Source of the DNA: Chitinophaga pinensis
GTDB lineage: Bacteria > Bacteroidota > Bacteroidia > NS11-12g > UBA9320
Assembly: GCA_945897885.1 (NCBI GenBank)
Contig: CAMDGU010000021.1
Coordinates: forward strand, 1-44,570
DNA length: 44,570 nt
Direction: 5' to 3'
Part shown: piece by piece, positions 27,902 through 36,359 of the stretch
Layout: every line of letters begins with the position of its first letter
Numbering within the stretch: the stretch's first letter is position 1
Translations under genes and position numbers: made by a program
Notes under the pieces: generated by a model
Databases searched by the model: none
Told to the model about the DNA's origin: nothing
The model's input: only the letters and a program-made list of their open reading frames with translations

Positions 27902-27939
27902 CTTAACCTAACATAAATTTTACCATTCACTTAACCTAA
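27902..27939 (+). promoter_or_regulatory. Direct repeat upstream of the yceI promoter, candidate operator
   Basis: CTTAACCTAA occurs exactly at 27902-27911 and 27930-27939, a 28-base period, about 50-90 bases upstream of the -7 element at 27991. This position would suit an activator. A related TTAAGtaaTTAAG sits at 27963-27975. Confidence 0.45.
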
Positions 27940-27990
27940 ATCAATAGTATTTAATAGCCTGTGTTAAGTAATTAAGTCAATTTGACCCTC

Positions 27991-27998
27991 TATATTTG
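27991..27998 (+). promoter_or_regulatory. -7 element of the yceI operon
   Basis: TATATTTG followed by CA, exact for TAnnTTTG, 23 bases before ATG 28022. The -33 position holds GTGTTAAG rather than TTTG, which suggests dependence on an activator. Confidence 0.6.
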
Positions 27999-28021
27999 CA
28001 AATAATATTTAAACAATAATT

Positions 28022-28570
28022 ATGACAACAACAGCAACAACAAAAACTATTTGGAATTTAGATGCATCACACAGTGAACTTGGGTTTAAAGTAAAACACA
28101 TGATGATTACTAACGTTTCCGGTTCATTCGGAAAATTTGATGTAACCGTAGAAACCGATGGCGATGATTTTTCAACCGCTAAAATCGACTTTACAGCCGA
28201 TGTGGCTTCAGTAACCACCGGTAGCGAGCAACGTGATGGTCACATTAAATCTCCTGATTTTTTTGACAAAGCCAATTATCCTGAAATGAAATTTGTTTCT
28301 ACCGAAATAAAAAACTTAGGTAATGACAACTATGAATTGCACGGTAATTTAACCATAAATGCAATTACTAAACCTGCCACTCTAAATGTAGAGTTTGGTG
28401 GAATGGGTATTGATCCATGGGGAAATGCAAAAGTAGGTTTTACATTGAATGGTAAAATAAATAGAACGGAGTGGAACCTTTTATGGAATGCCCCTTTGGC
28501 AGCAGGAGGTTTATTAGTGAGTGAAGAAGTAAGAATTCACGCCGATGTTCAATTTTCAAAACAAGCTTAA
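28022..28570 (+). CDS. YceI-family protein, cytoplasmic type
   Basis: 182-residue lipocalin-like YceI protein, a family that binds polyprenyl-type lipids. TTKTIWNLDASHSELGFKVKHMMI opens the domain; later FDKANYPEMKFVSTEI, GNLTINAITKPATLNVEFGG and NRTEWNL are hallmark blocks. No signal peptide, so it probably stays in the cytoplasm, unlike the next gene. Its physiological role is not known; in this phylum it is often stress- or Crp-linked. Confidence 0.9.
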   Translation: MTTTATTKTIWNLDASHSELGFKVKHMMITNVSGSFGKFDVTVETDGDDFSTAKIDFTADVASVTTGSEQRDGHIKSPDFFDKANYPEMKFVSTEIKNLGNDNYELHGNLTINAITKPATLNVEFGGMGIDPWGNAKVGFTLNGKINRTEWNLLWNAPLAAGGLLVSEEVRIHADVQFSKQA

Positions 28571-28589
28571 TTTTTTAAATATAAAATAT

Positions 28590-29261
28590 ATGAAAACAAA
28601 TGTAAAATTATTTGCAGGTATGGCTTTGATAGCAGCATCTCTTTTTATTACATCCTGCTCTAATACTCCAAAAGGTGACGAAGCTCAGGTAACAGACGAA
28701 CAAGTTGTAGATTCAACTACCGGAAGTGAAGTTCTAATTAATACAGAAACATCCAAAGTTGGATTTGTAGGAAATGGTGTAGGAAAAAACCATCCAGGAT
28801 TTTTTAAAGTTTCATCGGGTACTTTAACCGCAGCCGACGGTAAAATTAATGGAGGTAAGGTATTGATTGATATAAAGTCATTGGTATTGAATGAAAAAGA
28901 AGAAATGTTTCAGGCCAAATTATTGCCTCATTTATTAAGTGTCGATTTTTTTGATGCTGAAATTTTTCCAACTGCAAAATTTGAAATAACCTCAGTTGAA
29001 CCATACACTGCAACAGCCACCGACAGCTCAGTAACTGCAGCAGCCAATTACAAAGTAAGTGGAAATTTAACATTGAAAGACGCAACCAAAAATGTATCGT
29101 TCCCAGCTAAAATTGAAAACACAAATGGTGTTTACACTGTCGTTGGCAGTTTTAATATTGACCGCACCTTGTGGGGAATAAAATACGGAAATGATAAATC
29201 ATTGAAAGATAAATTTATATCTGAAGTTGTAAATATTTCTTTGGATATAAAAAGTAAGTAG
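28590..29261 (+). CDS. YceI-family lipoprotein
   Basis: 223 residues from ATG 28590. Signal peptide with lipobox FITSC (Cys at about residue 24), then a second YceI domain: NTETSKVGFVGNGVGKNHPG, FDAEIFPTAKFEITSVEP, GNLTLKDATKNVSFPAKI and the NIDRTLWGIKYGN segment. It is 19 bases after the first yceI gene and in the same operon. Paired cytoplasmic and lipid-anchored copies suggest related lipid-binding roles in two compartments; that is inference. Confidence 0.9.
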   Translation: MKTNVKLFAGMALIAASLFITSCSNTPKGDEAQVTDEQVVDSTTGSEVLINTETSKVGFVGNGVGKNHPGFFKVSSGTLTAADGKINGGKVLIDIKSLVLNEKEEMFQAKLLPHLLSVDFFDAEIFPTAKFEITSVEPYTATATDSSVTAAANYKVSGNLTLKDATKNVSFPAKIENTNGVYTVVGSFNIDRTLWGIKYGNDKSLKDKFISEVVNISLDIKSK

Positions 29262-29284
29262 CAAACTTGCCTCACGGCATTACC

Positions 29285-30169
29285 ATGCATCGCAAAGATT
29301 TTATAAAAATACTTTCAGCAGCTACAGCAATGACAACATTAGGTTCTTTTAAATCATTTACCGATAGCCTGCAAGAGCAGGACGAGAAACTACCGTTATT
29401 GTTTGTAGGGCATGGGTCGCCAATGAATGGCATTGAAGATAACGAGTTTTCGCAACGCTGGAAAGCCATGGGCAAAGAAATACCAAAACCTAAAGCGGTG
29501 CTGTGTATTTCGGCCCACTGGCTAACTAAGGGTACGCATATTACGGCAATGGTTAATCCCCCAACAATTCATGATTTTGGGGGATTTCCAAAAGCCTTGT
29601 TTGATGTTCAGTATCCCGCACCGGGCAATCCTGAAATGGCTAAAGAAACAGCATCCTTATTCAAAAAAACAACCGTAGGCCTCGACCACGATTGGGGCCT
29701 TGACCACGGCACATGGAGCATTACAAAAAATATGTATCCCGATGCCAAAATTCCCGTTTTACAATTAAGTATTGACTATAACCAACCTGCCCAATACCAT
29801 TACGAATTGGCCAAAGAACTGGCTGCCTTGCGTAAAAAGGGAGTGCTGATAATGGGAAGTGGCAATATGGTTCACAATCTGGGAATGATAGCCTGGGATA
29901 AAATGAATGAACCCAATTATGGCTTTGACTGGGCCATAGAAATGAATGAAAAATTTAAAACTGCCATTCTAAGTGGTGACCACAAGTCTTTAATAAATTA
30001 CCAAAATTTTGGCATAGCAGGCCGCAATGCTATCCCAACGCCCGACCATTATTATCCCTTGCTTTATATATTAGGATTGATAGAAGAAAAAGATAAGGTT
30101 TCTTTTTTTAATGATAAACTGGTAGCGGGTTCGTTGACTATGACTTCGGTGAGAGTGGATGCCATTTAA
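29285..30169 (+). CDS. ygiD: DODA-type extradiol ring-opening dioxygenase
   Basis: 294 residues from ATG 29285 (MHRKDFIKIL); an upstream TTG at 29267 is less likely. Zn/Fe ligand histidines expected for the 4,5-DOPA-dioxygenase family are present: His43 (VGHGSPMN), His78 (ISAHWL), His197 (NMVHNLG) and His255 (PTPDHYYPLLY). The N-terminal 20 residues are hydrophobic without a twin-arginine or clear cleavage site. The real substrate is unknown; members act on catechol-like compounds. It is 23 bases after the YceI lipoprotein gene. Confidence 0.88.
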   Translation: MHRKDFIKILSAATAMTTLGSFKSFTDSLQEQDEKLPLLFVGHGSPMNGIEDNEFSQRWKAMGKEIPKPKAVLCISAHWLTKGTHITAMVNPPTIHDFGGFPKALFDVQYPAPGNPEMAKETASLFKKTTVGLDHDWGLDHGTWSITKNMYPDAKIPVLQLSIDYNQPAQYHYELAKELAALRKKGVLIMGSGNMVHNLGMIAWDKMNEPNYGFDWAIEMNEKFKTAILSGDHKSLINYQNFGIAGRNAIPTPDHYYPLLYILGLIEEKDKVSFFNDKLVAGSLTMTSVRVDAI

Positions 30170-30173
30170 AGGA

Positions 30174-31679
30174 TTACCCCTCCAATTCCCTAAAAACCAA
30201 ATCCAAATTTTCAATAATATCAGATGCAATCATGCCGGTTAAAGATTTATTCTTGGCAGCAAAATCACCCGTAGCTCCGTGAATATATACTCCAACTATA
30301 GCCGCATCAATAGGTAAATAACCCTGAGCTAATAAGGAAGTGATAATACCTGAAAGTACATCACCACTGCCAGCAGTAGCCATTCCGGCGTTTCCTGTAC
30401 CGTTAAAATACACTTTGCCATCCTCATTACAAATGGCTGTATAAGCACCTTTTAAAACCAAAATTACATTGTTTTCTTTTGCAAATTTTTGGGCTTTTTG
30501 TAATCGTTCAAAAGCATTCTCAGATTTTCCTACCAAGCGGTCAAATTCCTTGGGATGTGGGGTAAGAATGGAATTGGCAAGTAAACTAAAGTCTTCAGGA
30601 TTTTGAGAATAGATATTTAACGCATCAGCATCCATTAGCAAATGGCATTCGGTATTTTTAATAATCGTTTGTAATAGCTCTTTTTGGCTATTTTCTGTTC
30701 CAATTCCCGGCCCGATGCCAATGGCTGAAAATCGCTTTACGTCCAATGATTCCAACGAAGAGTTATCAATCATTACTTCAGGAATAGCAGTGTGAATGGA
30801 AGTAGAACACTCATTGTTGGTATGAACAGTTACCAACCCTGCTCCGCCTTTTAAACATGCCTTGGAACTTAAAATAGCTGCTCCACATTTTCCTTTATTT
30901 CCTACCACCATTAGCGCATGGCCAAAAGTACCTTTATGCGAAAATTTCTCCCTTTTTTTGAACCTTTTTTTTATGTCATTAAAGGTTGTAAAAAATAGGT
31001 CTGATGGGTTTTTAGAGCAAAAGTCTTGGCTTAAGCAAATATCCAAAATTATAAGTTGACCGCAGTAGTCTCCCCAACCAGGAATCAGCATACTAAATTT
31101 TGGGGTTTGAAATGTTAAAGTAGTTTCGGCTTTTATTATCTCTTTCCGTTGACTTAAGTCCCATTGCCGTTGACTTAAGTCAACGGTAAATAAGCCCGAA
31201 GGTATATCAATGCTAATAATCTGGCAGTTGGATTGGTTGATTTGATGAATTACCTTCATCCAAAATCCTTCTACAGGTCGGTCTAATCCTGTCCCAAAAA
31301 TACAATCAATAATTACTGAATTGTTTTGAAAATCTATATCAGGATTTTCATTTAGGTATATTATTTCATTAAAACCACACTCTTTTAATCTTTGAAGGTT
31401 GGTAAGGTTATCCTCCGATTTTTTTGAATCATTTTTTATAAAAACCCTCACTTGATAGTTATAAAAAAGAAGCAACCGGGCAATGGCCAACCCATCGCCA
31501 CCATTATTGCCATTTCCGCAAACAATGTCAATGTGATGTTCGGTTGAAATGTTTTTTACAAGCCAAGCCACACAAGCTTTGGCTGCCCTTTCCATCAAAT
31601 CATTGGAAGTTATAGGTTCATTTTTAATGGTGTATTCATCCCATTTACGAATGGTAGAAGCTGGATAAATAGGCAACAT
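30174..31679 (-). CDS. nnr: Bifunctional NAD(P)HX epimerase/dehydratase
   Basis: Repairs hydrated NAD(P)H: an N-terminal YjeF_N epimerase domain (about 1-220; GNGNNGGDG 55-63, IFGTGLDRP 128-135, IDIPSGLF 157-164) and a C-terminal ADP-dependent dehydratase domain (about 235-500; LTPHPKEFDRLVG, NGTGNAGMATAGSGDVLSGI with the catalytic GSGD at 437-440). I start at ATG 31679 (MLPIYPASTIRKWDEYT), which fits the family and the promoter at 31686-31693; an upstream start at 31712 would run through that promoter. Residues 166-180 contain a seven-residue repeat (VDLSQRQ / WDLSQRK) encoded by a palindromic element. Confidence 0.93.
   Translation of the reverse strand: MLPIYPASTIRKWDEYTIKNEPITSNDLMERAAKACVAWLVKNISTEHHIDIVCGNGNNGGDGLAIARLLLFYNYQVRVFIKNDSKKSEDNLTNLQRLKECGFNEIIYLNENPDIDFQNNSVIIDCIFGTGLDRPVEGFWMKVIHQINQSNCQIISIDIPSGLFTVDLSQRQWDLSQRKEIIKAETTLTFQTPKFSMLIPGWGDYCGQLIILDICLSQDFCSKNPSDLFFTTFNDIKKRFKKREKFSHKGTFGHALMVVGNKGKCGAAILSSKACLKGGAGLVTVHTNNECSTSIHTAIPEVMIDNSSLESLDVKRFSAIGIGPGIGTENSQKELLQTIIKNTECHLLMDADALNIYSQNPEDFSLLANSILTPHPKEFDRLVGKSENAFERLQKAQKFAKENNVILVLKGAYTAICNEDGKVYFNGTGNAGMATAGSGDVLSGIITSLLAQGYLPIDAAIVGVYIHGATGDFAAKNKSLTGMIASDIIENLDLVFRELEG
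31146..31186. repeat. Palindromic repeat inserted in frame in nnr
   Basis: A perfect 20-base palindrome CCGTTGACTTAAGTCAACGG lies at 31167-31186, and its first 15 bases recur at 31146-31160, 21 bases away. The second copy has a degraded right half. Both are inside nnr and keep its frame, adding the VDLSQRQ/WDLSQRK repeat between IDIPSGLF and the IIKAETTLTF strand. Confidence 0.85.
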
Positions 31680-31685
31680 AATGCA

Positions 31686-31693
31686 CAAAGCTA
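31686..31693 (-). promoter_or_regulatory. nnr promoter, apparently leaderless
   Basis: The minus strand reads TAGCTTTG, exact for TAnnTTTG, ending six bases before the ATG at 31679. With transcription starting about five bases past the G, the leader would be only a few bases. An ATTGG lies about 16 bases upstream. Confidence 0.5.
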
Positions 31694-31710
31694 CTGAATC
31701 TTTACCTCCC

Positions 31711-31747
31711 AATTATCAATTAACCACTAACCATTAATAATTATCCA
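31711..31747. repeat. Low-complexity spacer between the nnr and cca promoters
   Basis: Irregular repeats of AATTA, TTAACCA and CTAACCATTA fill the space between the two divergent -7 elements. The pattern resembles AT-rich spacers seen elsewhere in Bacteroidota. No function can be assigned. Confidence 0.5.
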
Positions 31748-31769
31748 TTTAATACTCATTTTTCAGAGT

Positions 31770-31777
31770 TATTTTTG
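31770..31777 (+). promoter_or_regulatory. cca promoter, apparently leaderless
   Basis: TATTTTTG followed by CC, exact for TAnnTTTG, ending seven bases before the ATG at 31785. No TTTG is seen at the expected -33 position. Confidence 0.5.
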
Positions 31778-31784
31778 CCGCCCA

Positions 31785-33194
31785 ATGCAGGATTCACTAG
31801 GGCATAAAGTTTTTGGAGTAGTGGCACAGGTGGCTGCCGAAACCGGGGTGAAAGCCTACGTGGTAGGAGGGTATGTTCGTGATATTTTTTTAAAGCGTCC
31901 ATCCAAGGATGTTGATTATACGGTAATTGGTGACGGGATTGATTTTGCTCAGGCTGTAGCCAAAAAATTAGGAGATAATTCTGATGTTCATGTTTTTAAA
32001 AATTTTGGCACGGCCATGATAAAAAACGAGGACTGGGATATCGAATTTGTAGGAGCCCGAAAAGAATCGTATCAGTCAGAAAGTAGAAAACCATTGGTAT
32101 CTCCCGGCTCGTTTGAAGATGATTTAAGTCGTCGAGATTTTACTATAAACACCTTGGCCATTAGCATGAATGCCGATGATTATGGGCAGTTAATTGATTT
32201 TTATAACGGAATGCAGGATTTGAACGATGGGATAATAAAAACGCCATTGGCTCCCGGAATTACCTTTAGCGATGATCCTTTGCGAATGATGCGGGCCATT
32301 CGGTTTGCTTCGCAACTCAATTTTACATTACATCCCGAAACCTTGCAGGGCATAAAAGATAATGCTCATAGGATTGAAATTGTATCGATGGAGCGTGTTT
32401 CAGATGAAATTAATAAGATAATTTTATCACCCAAACCATCCGTAGGGTTCAGTTTATTATTTGATACCGGTTTATTGCAATTGGTTTTTCCCGAAATGGC
32501 TTTACTGCATGGGGTTGAAACTATTGACGGACTTTCGCATAAAGATAATTTTTACCATACCATTCAGGTGCTTGATAATTTGTGCCGTGAATCGGATGAT
32601 ATTTGGTTGCGCTGGGCTGCCATATTGCATGATATAGCCAAACCCCAAACCAAACGTTTTTATAAAGGCGAAGGGTGGACGTTTCATGGTCATGAAGACA
32701 AAGGGGCTCGTATGGTAAAAGGGATTTTTAAGCGGTTGCGTTTGCCATTAAATGAAAAAATGAAGTTTGTTGAAAAAATGGTTCAACTGCATTTACGCCC
32801 CATTGTTCTGTCGCAAGAGATTGTTACTGATTCGGCCGTTCGACGGTTGATTTTTGATGCGGGAGAGGATATCTTTAGTTTATTAAAACTTTGCCGGGCC
32901 GACATCACCACAAAAAATGAGTTTAAGGTTAATAAATTTATCCAAAATCTAAAAGTAGTGGAAGATAAAATTAGGGATGTAGAAGAACGTGATAAGATTA
33001 GGAACTGGCAGCCACCCATTGATGGGATTGAGATAATGGAATTATTTGGAATAGGAGCAGGCCGCGAAATTGGTGTATTGAAAAATGCCTTACGCGAGGC
33101 AATATTGGATGGTGTAATAAAAAATGAGTATCAGGAAGGTTTGGAGTTTATAATTACCAAGGGGGCTGAAATTGGATTGAAACCAAAGGCATAA
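31785..33194 (+). CDS. cca: CCA tRNA nucleotidyltransferase / poly(A) polymerase family with HD domain
   Basis: 469 residues. Class II nucleotidyltransferase head with GGYVRDIFL (28-36) and the metal-binding pair Asp42/Asp44 (KDVDYTV), the RRDFTIN motif (116-122) and DPLRMMRAIRFA (164-175). A C-terminal HD domain has LHDIAKP (281-287), suggesting phosphohydrolase activity as in some tRNA-maturing members. It adds or repairs the CCA end of tRNAs; poly(A) polymerase activity is the alternative. Transcribed away from nnr. Confidence 0.92.
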   Translation: MQDSLGHKVFGVVAQVAAETGVKAYVVGGYVRDIFLKRPSKDVDYTVIGDGIDFAQAVAKKLGDNSDVHVFKNFGTAMIKNEDWDIEFVGARKESYQSESRKPLVSPGSFEDDLSRRDFTINTLAISMNADDYGQLIDFYNGMQDLNDGIIKTPLAPGITFSDDPLRMMRAIRFASQLNFTLHPETLQGIKDNAHRIEIVSMERVSDEINKIILSPKPSVGFSLLFDTGLLQLVFPEMALLHGVETIDGLSHKDNFYHTIQVLDNLCRESDDIWLRWAAILHDIAKPQTKRFYKGEGWTFHGHEDKGARMVKGIFKRLRLPLNEKMKFVEKMVQLHLRPIVLSQEIVTDSAVRRLIFDAGEDIFSLLKLCRADITTKNEFKVNKFIQNLKVVEDKIRDVEERDKIRNWQPPIDGIEIMELFGIGAGREIGVLKNALREAILDGVIKNEYQEGLEFIITKGAEIGLKPKA

Positions 33195-33199
33195 AATTA

Positions 33200-34294
33200 T
33201 TAATAAAGCCGAGCCTTCAGAATAACATTTACCGTAGGATTTTTTGAGTCGTTGGTATAGATGGTAACCGGCTTTTGCACAGTTCCCGCATTTCCCATCA
33301 AGTCAAACTTTATCGTTAAAGTTGCAGTTTCATTTTTCTTAATAACTGTTTTGTCTATGGATGGCTCGGTGCAATGACATTGAGCTTTGAGACTTAATAT
33401 TTTTAAATCCTCTTTTCCCTTATTGGTAATTGTGAACATGGTGGTAACAAACGAGCCAATTTGTTGGTCTCCAAAATCTTTTTCTTTCGAATTTATTGAA
33501 AACTTAGGGGCTGATTTAAGTTCTTTCTTTGAAACATTGCCAAAATTATATTTGATAGAACCAAAGATAAAAACATTCTTTTCAGGAAATTCAGGGTCGT
33601 CGGTAATCAAACGAAAGGCTTTATTAAAAAATCCTAATTCCTGAAACTTGTTTCCATCAATGGTAACAAATAATCTTACCTCTTCATTGGGATCAATAAT
33701 TTTTTTATCCGGCCTTACTTTAATTCCTTCCGGCAATGGTGATGTGTTGTTTATTTTTATTGGATATTGTCCGTCGTTATACATTACTATAAAGGCTGAA
33801 TCATTTTTATTGTGTAAAATATCCTTAAGATCAACGGTTTCTTTATCAAACATCAAGTTTCCTGCTCTGTAAGGAAAAATATCATCCATGGTTCTGTCTC
33901 TTGAAATCACTTCACCTCTTAGTTCCAAAACCACAACCTTTGCAAATTGGGCATTTGTATATATCCCAAGAGTTTTGTCGATTATACCTACCATGTTTTT
34001 AGGGTCAAATATGGCGGTAACAATACCTGTTTTCCCAGGAGCTATAGAGTCTTTAGTCCATTCGCCAACGGTGCATCCGCAGGATGGCTCGGCATTAATA
34101 ATTAATAATTTGGTAGTTCCTGTGTTTTTAAATATAAAAACAGCCCTTACTTTTCCCCCATCTTCTTTTATTTTACCAAAATCATGAAAACGCTTATCTA
34201 CTTCTACTGTTGTTTTAGATACTTGAGAAACCGAATAAAGAGTTGAAAATAGGAGTATGATTGCTAAGAAGAGGTGTTTGATTTGTAATTTCAT
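33200..34294 (-). CDS. DUF1573 domain protein, exported
   Basis: 364 residues with a signal peptide (about 1-24, ending SVSQ). Two DUF1573/ASH-like immunoglobulin-fold units: about 25-135 (FHDFGKIKEDGGKVRAVFIF, NAEPSCGCTVGEW) and about 265-364 (KDFGDQQIGSFVTTMFTITN, AQCHCTEPSI), with a middle segment of similar character. The cysteine pairs CGC and CHC sit at matching places. Role unknown; the family is abundant in Bacteroidota envelopes. It converges with cca and is divergent from ruvB. Confidence 0.85.
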   Translation of the reverse strand: MKLQIKHLFLAIILLFSTLYSVSQVSKTTVEVDKRFHDFGKIKEDGGKVRAVFIFKNTGTTKLLIINAEPSCGCTVGEWTKDSIAPGKTGIVTAIFDPKNMVGIIDKTLGIYTNAQFAKVVVLELRGEVISRDRTMDDIFPYRAGNLMFDKETVDLKDILHNKNDSAFIVMYNDGQYPIKINNTSPLPEGIKVRPDKKIIDPNEEVRLFVTIDGNKFQELGFFNKAFRLITDDPEFPEKNVFIFGSIKYNFGNVSKKELKSAPKFSINSKEKDFGDQQIGSFVTTMFTITNKGKEDLKILSLKAQCHCTEPSIDKTVIKKNETATLTIKFDLMGNAGTVQKPVTIYTNDSKNPTVNVILKARLY

Positions 34295-34347
34295 TCGATA
34301 TCAAAAAGATGTGGATTATAGTTGGTAGGTTGCCTGTTAATATTATT

Positions 34348-34355
34348 TAATTTTG
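34348..34355 (+). promoter_or_regulatory. ruvB promoter, apparently leaderless
   Basis: TAATTTTG, exact for TAnnTTTG, ends four bases before the GTG at 34360, so the predicted transcript would start at or next to the start codon. TTG triplets lie 15 and 23 bases upstream, neither at ideal spacing. Confidence 0.5.
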
Positions 34356-34359
34356 TAAG

Positions 34360-35388
34360 GTGCAAAATAACGTACTTGACCCGAATAAAGAAAATCTTTC
34401 GCCGCAGGAACAAGAATTAGAAAAAGTTTTACGTCCTTCTAACTTTAATGATTTTTCAGGTCAGGATAAGATTATGGAAAATTTGCAGGTGTTTGTAAAA
34501 GCAGCTGTTTTAAGAGGGGAGGCACTTGATCATGTTCTGTTACATGGCCCTCCGGGATTAGGAAAAACTACCCTTTCCAATATTATTGCCAATGAATTAA
34601 AAACGAATATTAGAATTACATCAGGGCCGGTAATTGAGAAGCCCGGTGATTTAGCCGGATTACTTACCAACCTTGAAAAAGGCGATGTGCTTTTTATAGA
34701 TGAAATACACCGACTGAGCAATGTGGTAGAGGAATACCTTTATAGTGCCATGGAGGACTATAAAATTGATATTATGATTGACACCGGTCCTAATGCCCGG
34801 TCGGTTCAAATTAGCTTAAATCCTTTTACACTTATTGGTGCAACTACTCGTTCAGGATTACTTACAGCTCCCTTAAGGGCTCGATTTGGAATTACTTGCA
34901 GACTGGAATATTATGATTCTAAACTGTTGCAAACCATTATAAAACGTTCAGCAAAAATTATTAATACACCGATAGAAGATGAAGCGGCTCATGAAATAGC
35001 CCGAAGAAGCAGAGGAACCCCGCGTATAGCTAATTCGTTACTCCGCCGAACCCGTGATTTTGCTCAAATAAAAGGGAATGGGGTTATTACATTGGATATT
35101 GCCCGCTATTCGCTTGATGCTTTAAATGTAGATAAACTTGGGCTGGATGAAATGGATAATAAGATTTTGACTACCATCATTGATAAATTTAAAGGAGGTC
35201 CGGTTGGGTTAAATACCATAGCCACGGCTGTAGGTGAAGAGGGAGGAACAATAGAAGAAGTGTATGAACCCTTCTTAATTCAACAAGGATTGCTTATGCG
35301 AACTGCCAGAGGCCGTGAAACAACTGCTTTAGCATATGAGCATTTGGGCAGAATCCGGATGAATGGGAATAATCCTTCTTTGTTTTAA
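34360..35388 (+). CDS. ruvB: Holliday junction branch-migration helicase RuvB
   Basis: 342-residue AAA+ motor that drives branch migration with RuvA. Walker A GPPGLGKT (63-70), Walker B LFIDEIH (111-117), sensor 1 [10 protein letters not shown] and the arginine-finger region APLRARFG are present, followed by a winged-helix domain ([20 protein letters not shown]). The start is GTG at 34360, immediately downstream of a -7 element. ruvA and ruvC are not in the window. Confidence 0.97.
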   Translation: MQNNVLDPNKENLSPQEQELEKVLRPSNFNDFSGQDKIMENLQVFVKAAVLRGEALDHVLLHGPPGLGKTTLSNIIANELKTNIRITSGPVIEKPGDLAGLLTNLEKGDVLFIDEIHRLSNVVEEYLYSAMEDYKIDIMIDTGPNARSVQISLNPFTLIGATTRSGLLTAPLRARFGITCRLEYYDSKLLQTIIKRSAKIINTPIEDEAAHEIARRSRGTPRIANSLLRRTRDFAQIKGNGVITLDIARYSLDALNVDKLGLDEMDNKILTTIIDKFKGGPVGLNTIATAVGEEGGTIEEVYEPFLIQQGLLMRTARGRETTALAYEHLGRIRMNGNNPSLF

Positions 35389-35392
35389 TTTA

Positions 35393-36183
35393 TTATTGAC
35401 CTAGGAGTTTATAGAGTTCAGCAAGATTGGGTGATAAAATAATTTCGGTTCTGCGATTATGAGCTCTTGATTCAGCAGTAGAATTGGAAGCAATAGGATG
35501 AAATTCGCTTTTTCCTGCTGCTTTAATCCGTGTTGGGTCAAAACCGTTTTCTTTGGTTAATATTCGATTATTGATAATGCCCTTGCTGCACTGAGCGACC
35601 AATTGTCCTCAAACTTTGCAGTTTTGATGGGAATGCTATCGGTATGGCCTTCTATCATTACGTTTATATCGGTTGTACTGTTAAGCACATTCGTTAGTTT
35701 AGTTAAAGCTTCTTTTCCTTTTGGGTCAACCATTGCACTGCCTGATTTAAAAAGCAGTTTCTCTTCTAACGACACATATACACTGCCGTCTTTAATATAA
35801 ATACATAGTTCAGTGGCATCAAAACTTACCAGGGCATCAGCTACACTTCGTTTTAGTTTATTAACCACTTCTTTTTGATTCTCAATAAGGTCTTGTAAAT
35901 TTTTTAAACGTTTGGCTTGCTCCGCAATAGTTAGTTTTGATTTTGACGACACTTTCATGAGTTCATTTTGAAGGGCAGTATTGTCATTTTTCAAGGCTTC
36001 TATATCACCTTCCAGTTTTTGTACTTGGATAAAACATTCACTTAAATTGGACTGACAATTAAAACTGTCATTTTGAAGTTGGCCTATTTTATCCTCGGCT
36101 ATTCTGTAATTCTTTTTTGAAACACAAGAAGTAATGGCAATACTTAAAATTAATAGGAAGAATAATGAGGATTTGATTTTCAT
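35393..36183 (-). pseudogene. OmpA-family peptidoglycan-binding lipoprotein, frameshifted
   Basis: Start at 36183 with lipobox IAITSC, a coiled coil (about 25-115) and an OmpA/MotB domain from about 135 (EKLLFKSGSAMVDPKGKEAL, IEGHTDSIPI, NWSLSAARALSII). The frame then slips near 35566-35570 and ends at 35557. The remainder of the domain continues in another frame to 35393 (RILTKENGFDPTRIKAAGKS, AHNRRTEIILSP). One missing base restores SII-RILTKE, as in intact homologues. The peptidoglycan-binding arginines (NRRTE) are on the lost side, so the encoded product is 208 residues and probably inactive in wall binding. Mutation and base error are both possible. Confidence 0.85.
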
Positions 36184-36230
36184 AAATGTGTTTTTAAGAG
36201 GGGTGATTTTTATTTGATGAAATTATACAG

Positions 36231-36238
36231 CAAACTTA
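36231..36238 (-). promoter_or_regulatory. Probable -7 element of the OmpA-like gene
   Basis: The minus strand reads TAAGTTTG followed by CTG, exact for TAnnTTTG, 47 bases before the ATG at 36183. No clear TTTG at -33. Confidence 0.45.
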
Positions 36239-36270
36239 AATTTACTCTTAAATGAAAACGTTGCATAATT

Positions 36271-36297
36271 CCTATGAATAATTACATAATTCATAGG
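36271..36297. repeat. Inverted repeat between the FKBP terminator and the OmpA-like gene
   Basis: CCTATGAAT (36271-36279) and ATTCATAGG (36289-36297) are perfect 9-base arms around a 9-base AT-rich spacer. It lacks a T tract, so it is not an obvious terminator; it may be an operator or a small hairpin. Confidence 0.4.
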
Positions 36298-36308
36298 TGG
36301 TTAAAAAC

Positions 36309-36336
36309 AAAAAGACCCGATGAATCGGGTCTTTTT
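36309..36336 (-). terminator. Rho-independent terminator after the FKBP genes
   Basis: Perfect 13-base arms AAAAAGACCCGAT / ATCGGGTCTTTTT around GA, 23 bases after the stop of the FKBP gene ending at 36360. The A/T ends make it work in either direction. Confidence 0.9.
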
Positions 36337-36359
36337 ATATAAAAATTCTTGATTTATTT

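Noticed and set aside
31166-31187. Palindrome in nnr as a terminator or regulator site
   Set aside because: It lies inside the coding sequence of nnr, has no T tract and is partly duplicated in frame, which fits a repeat insertion better.
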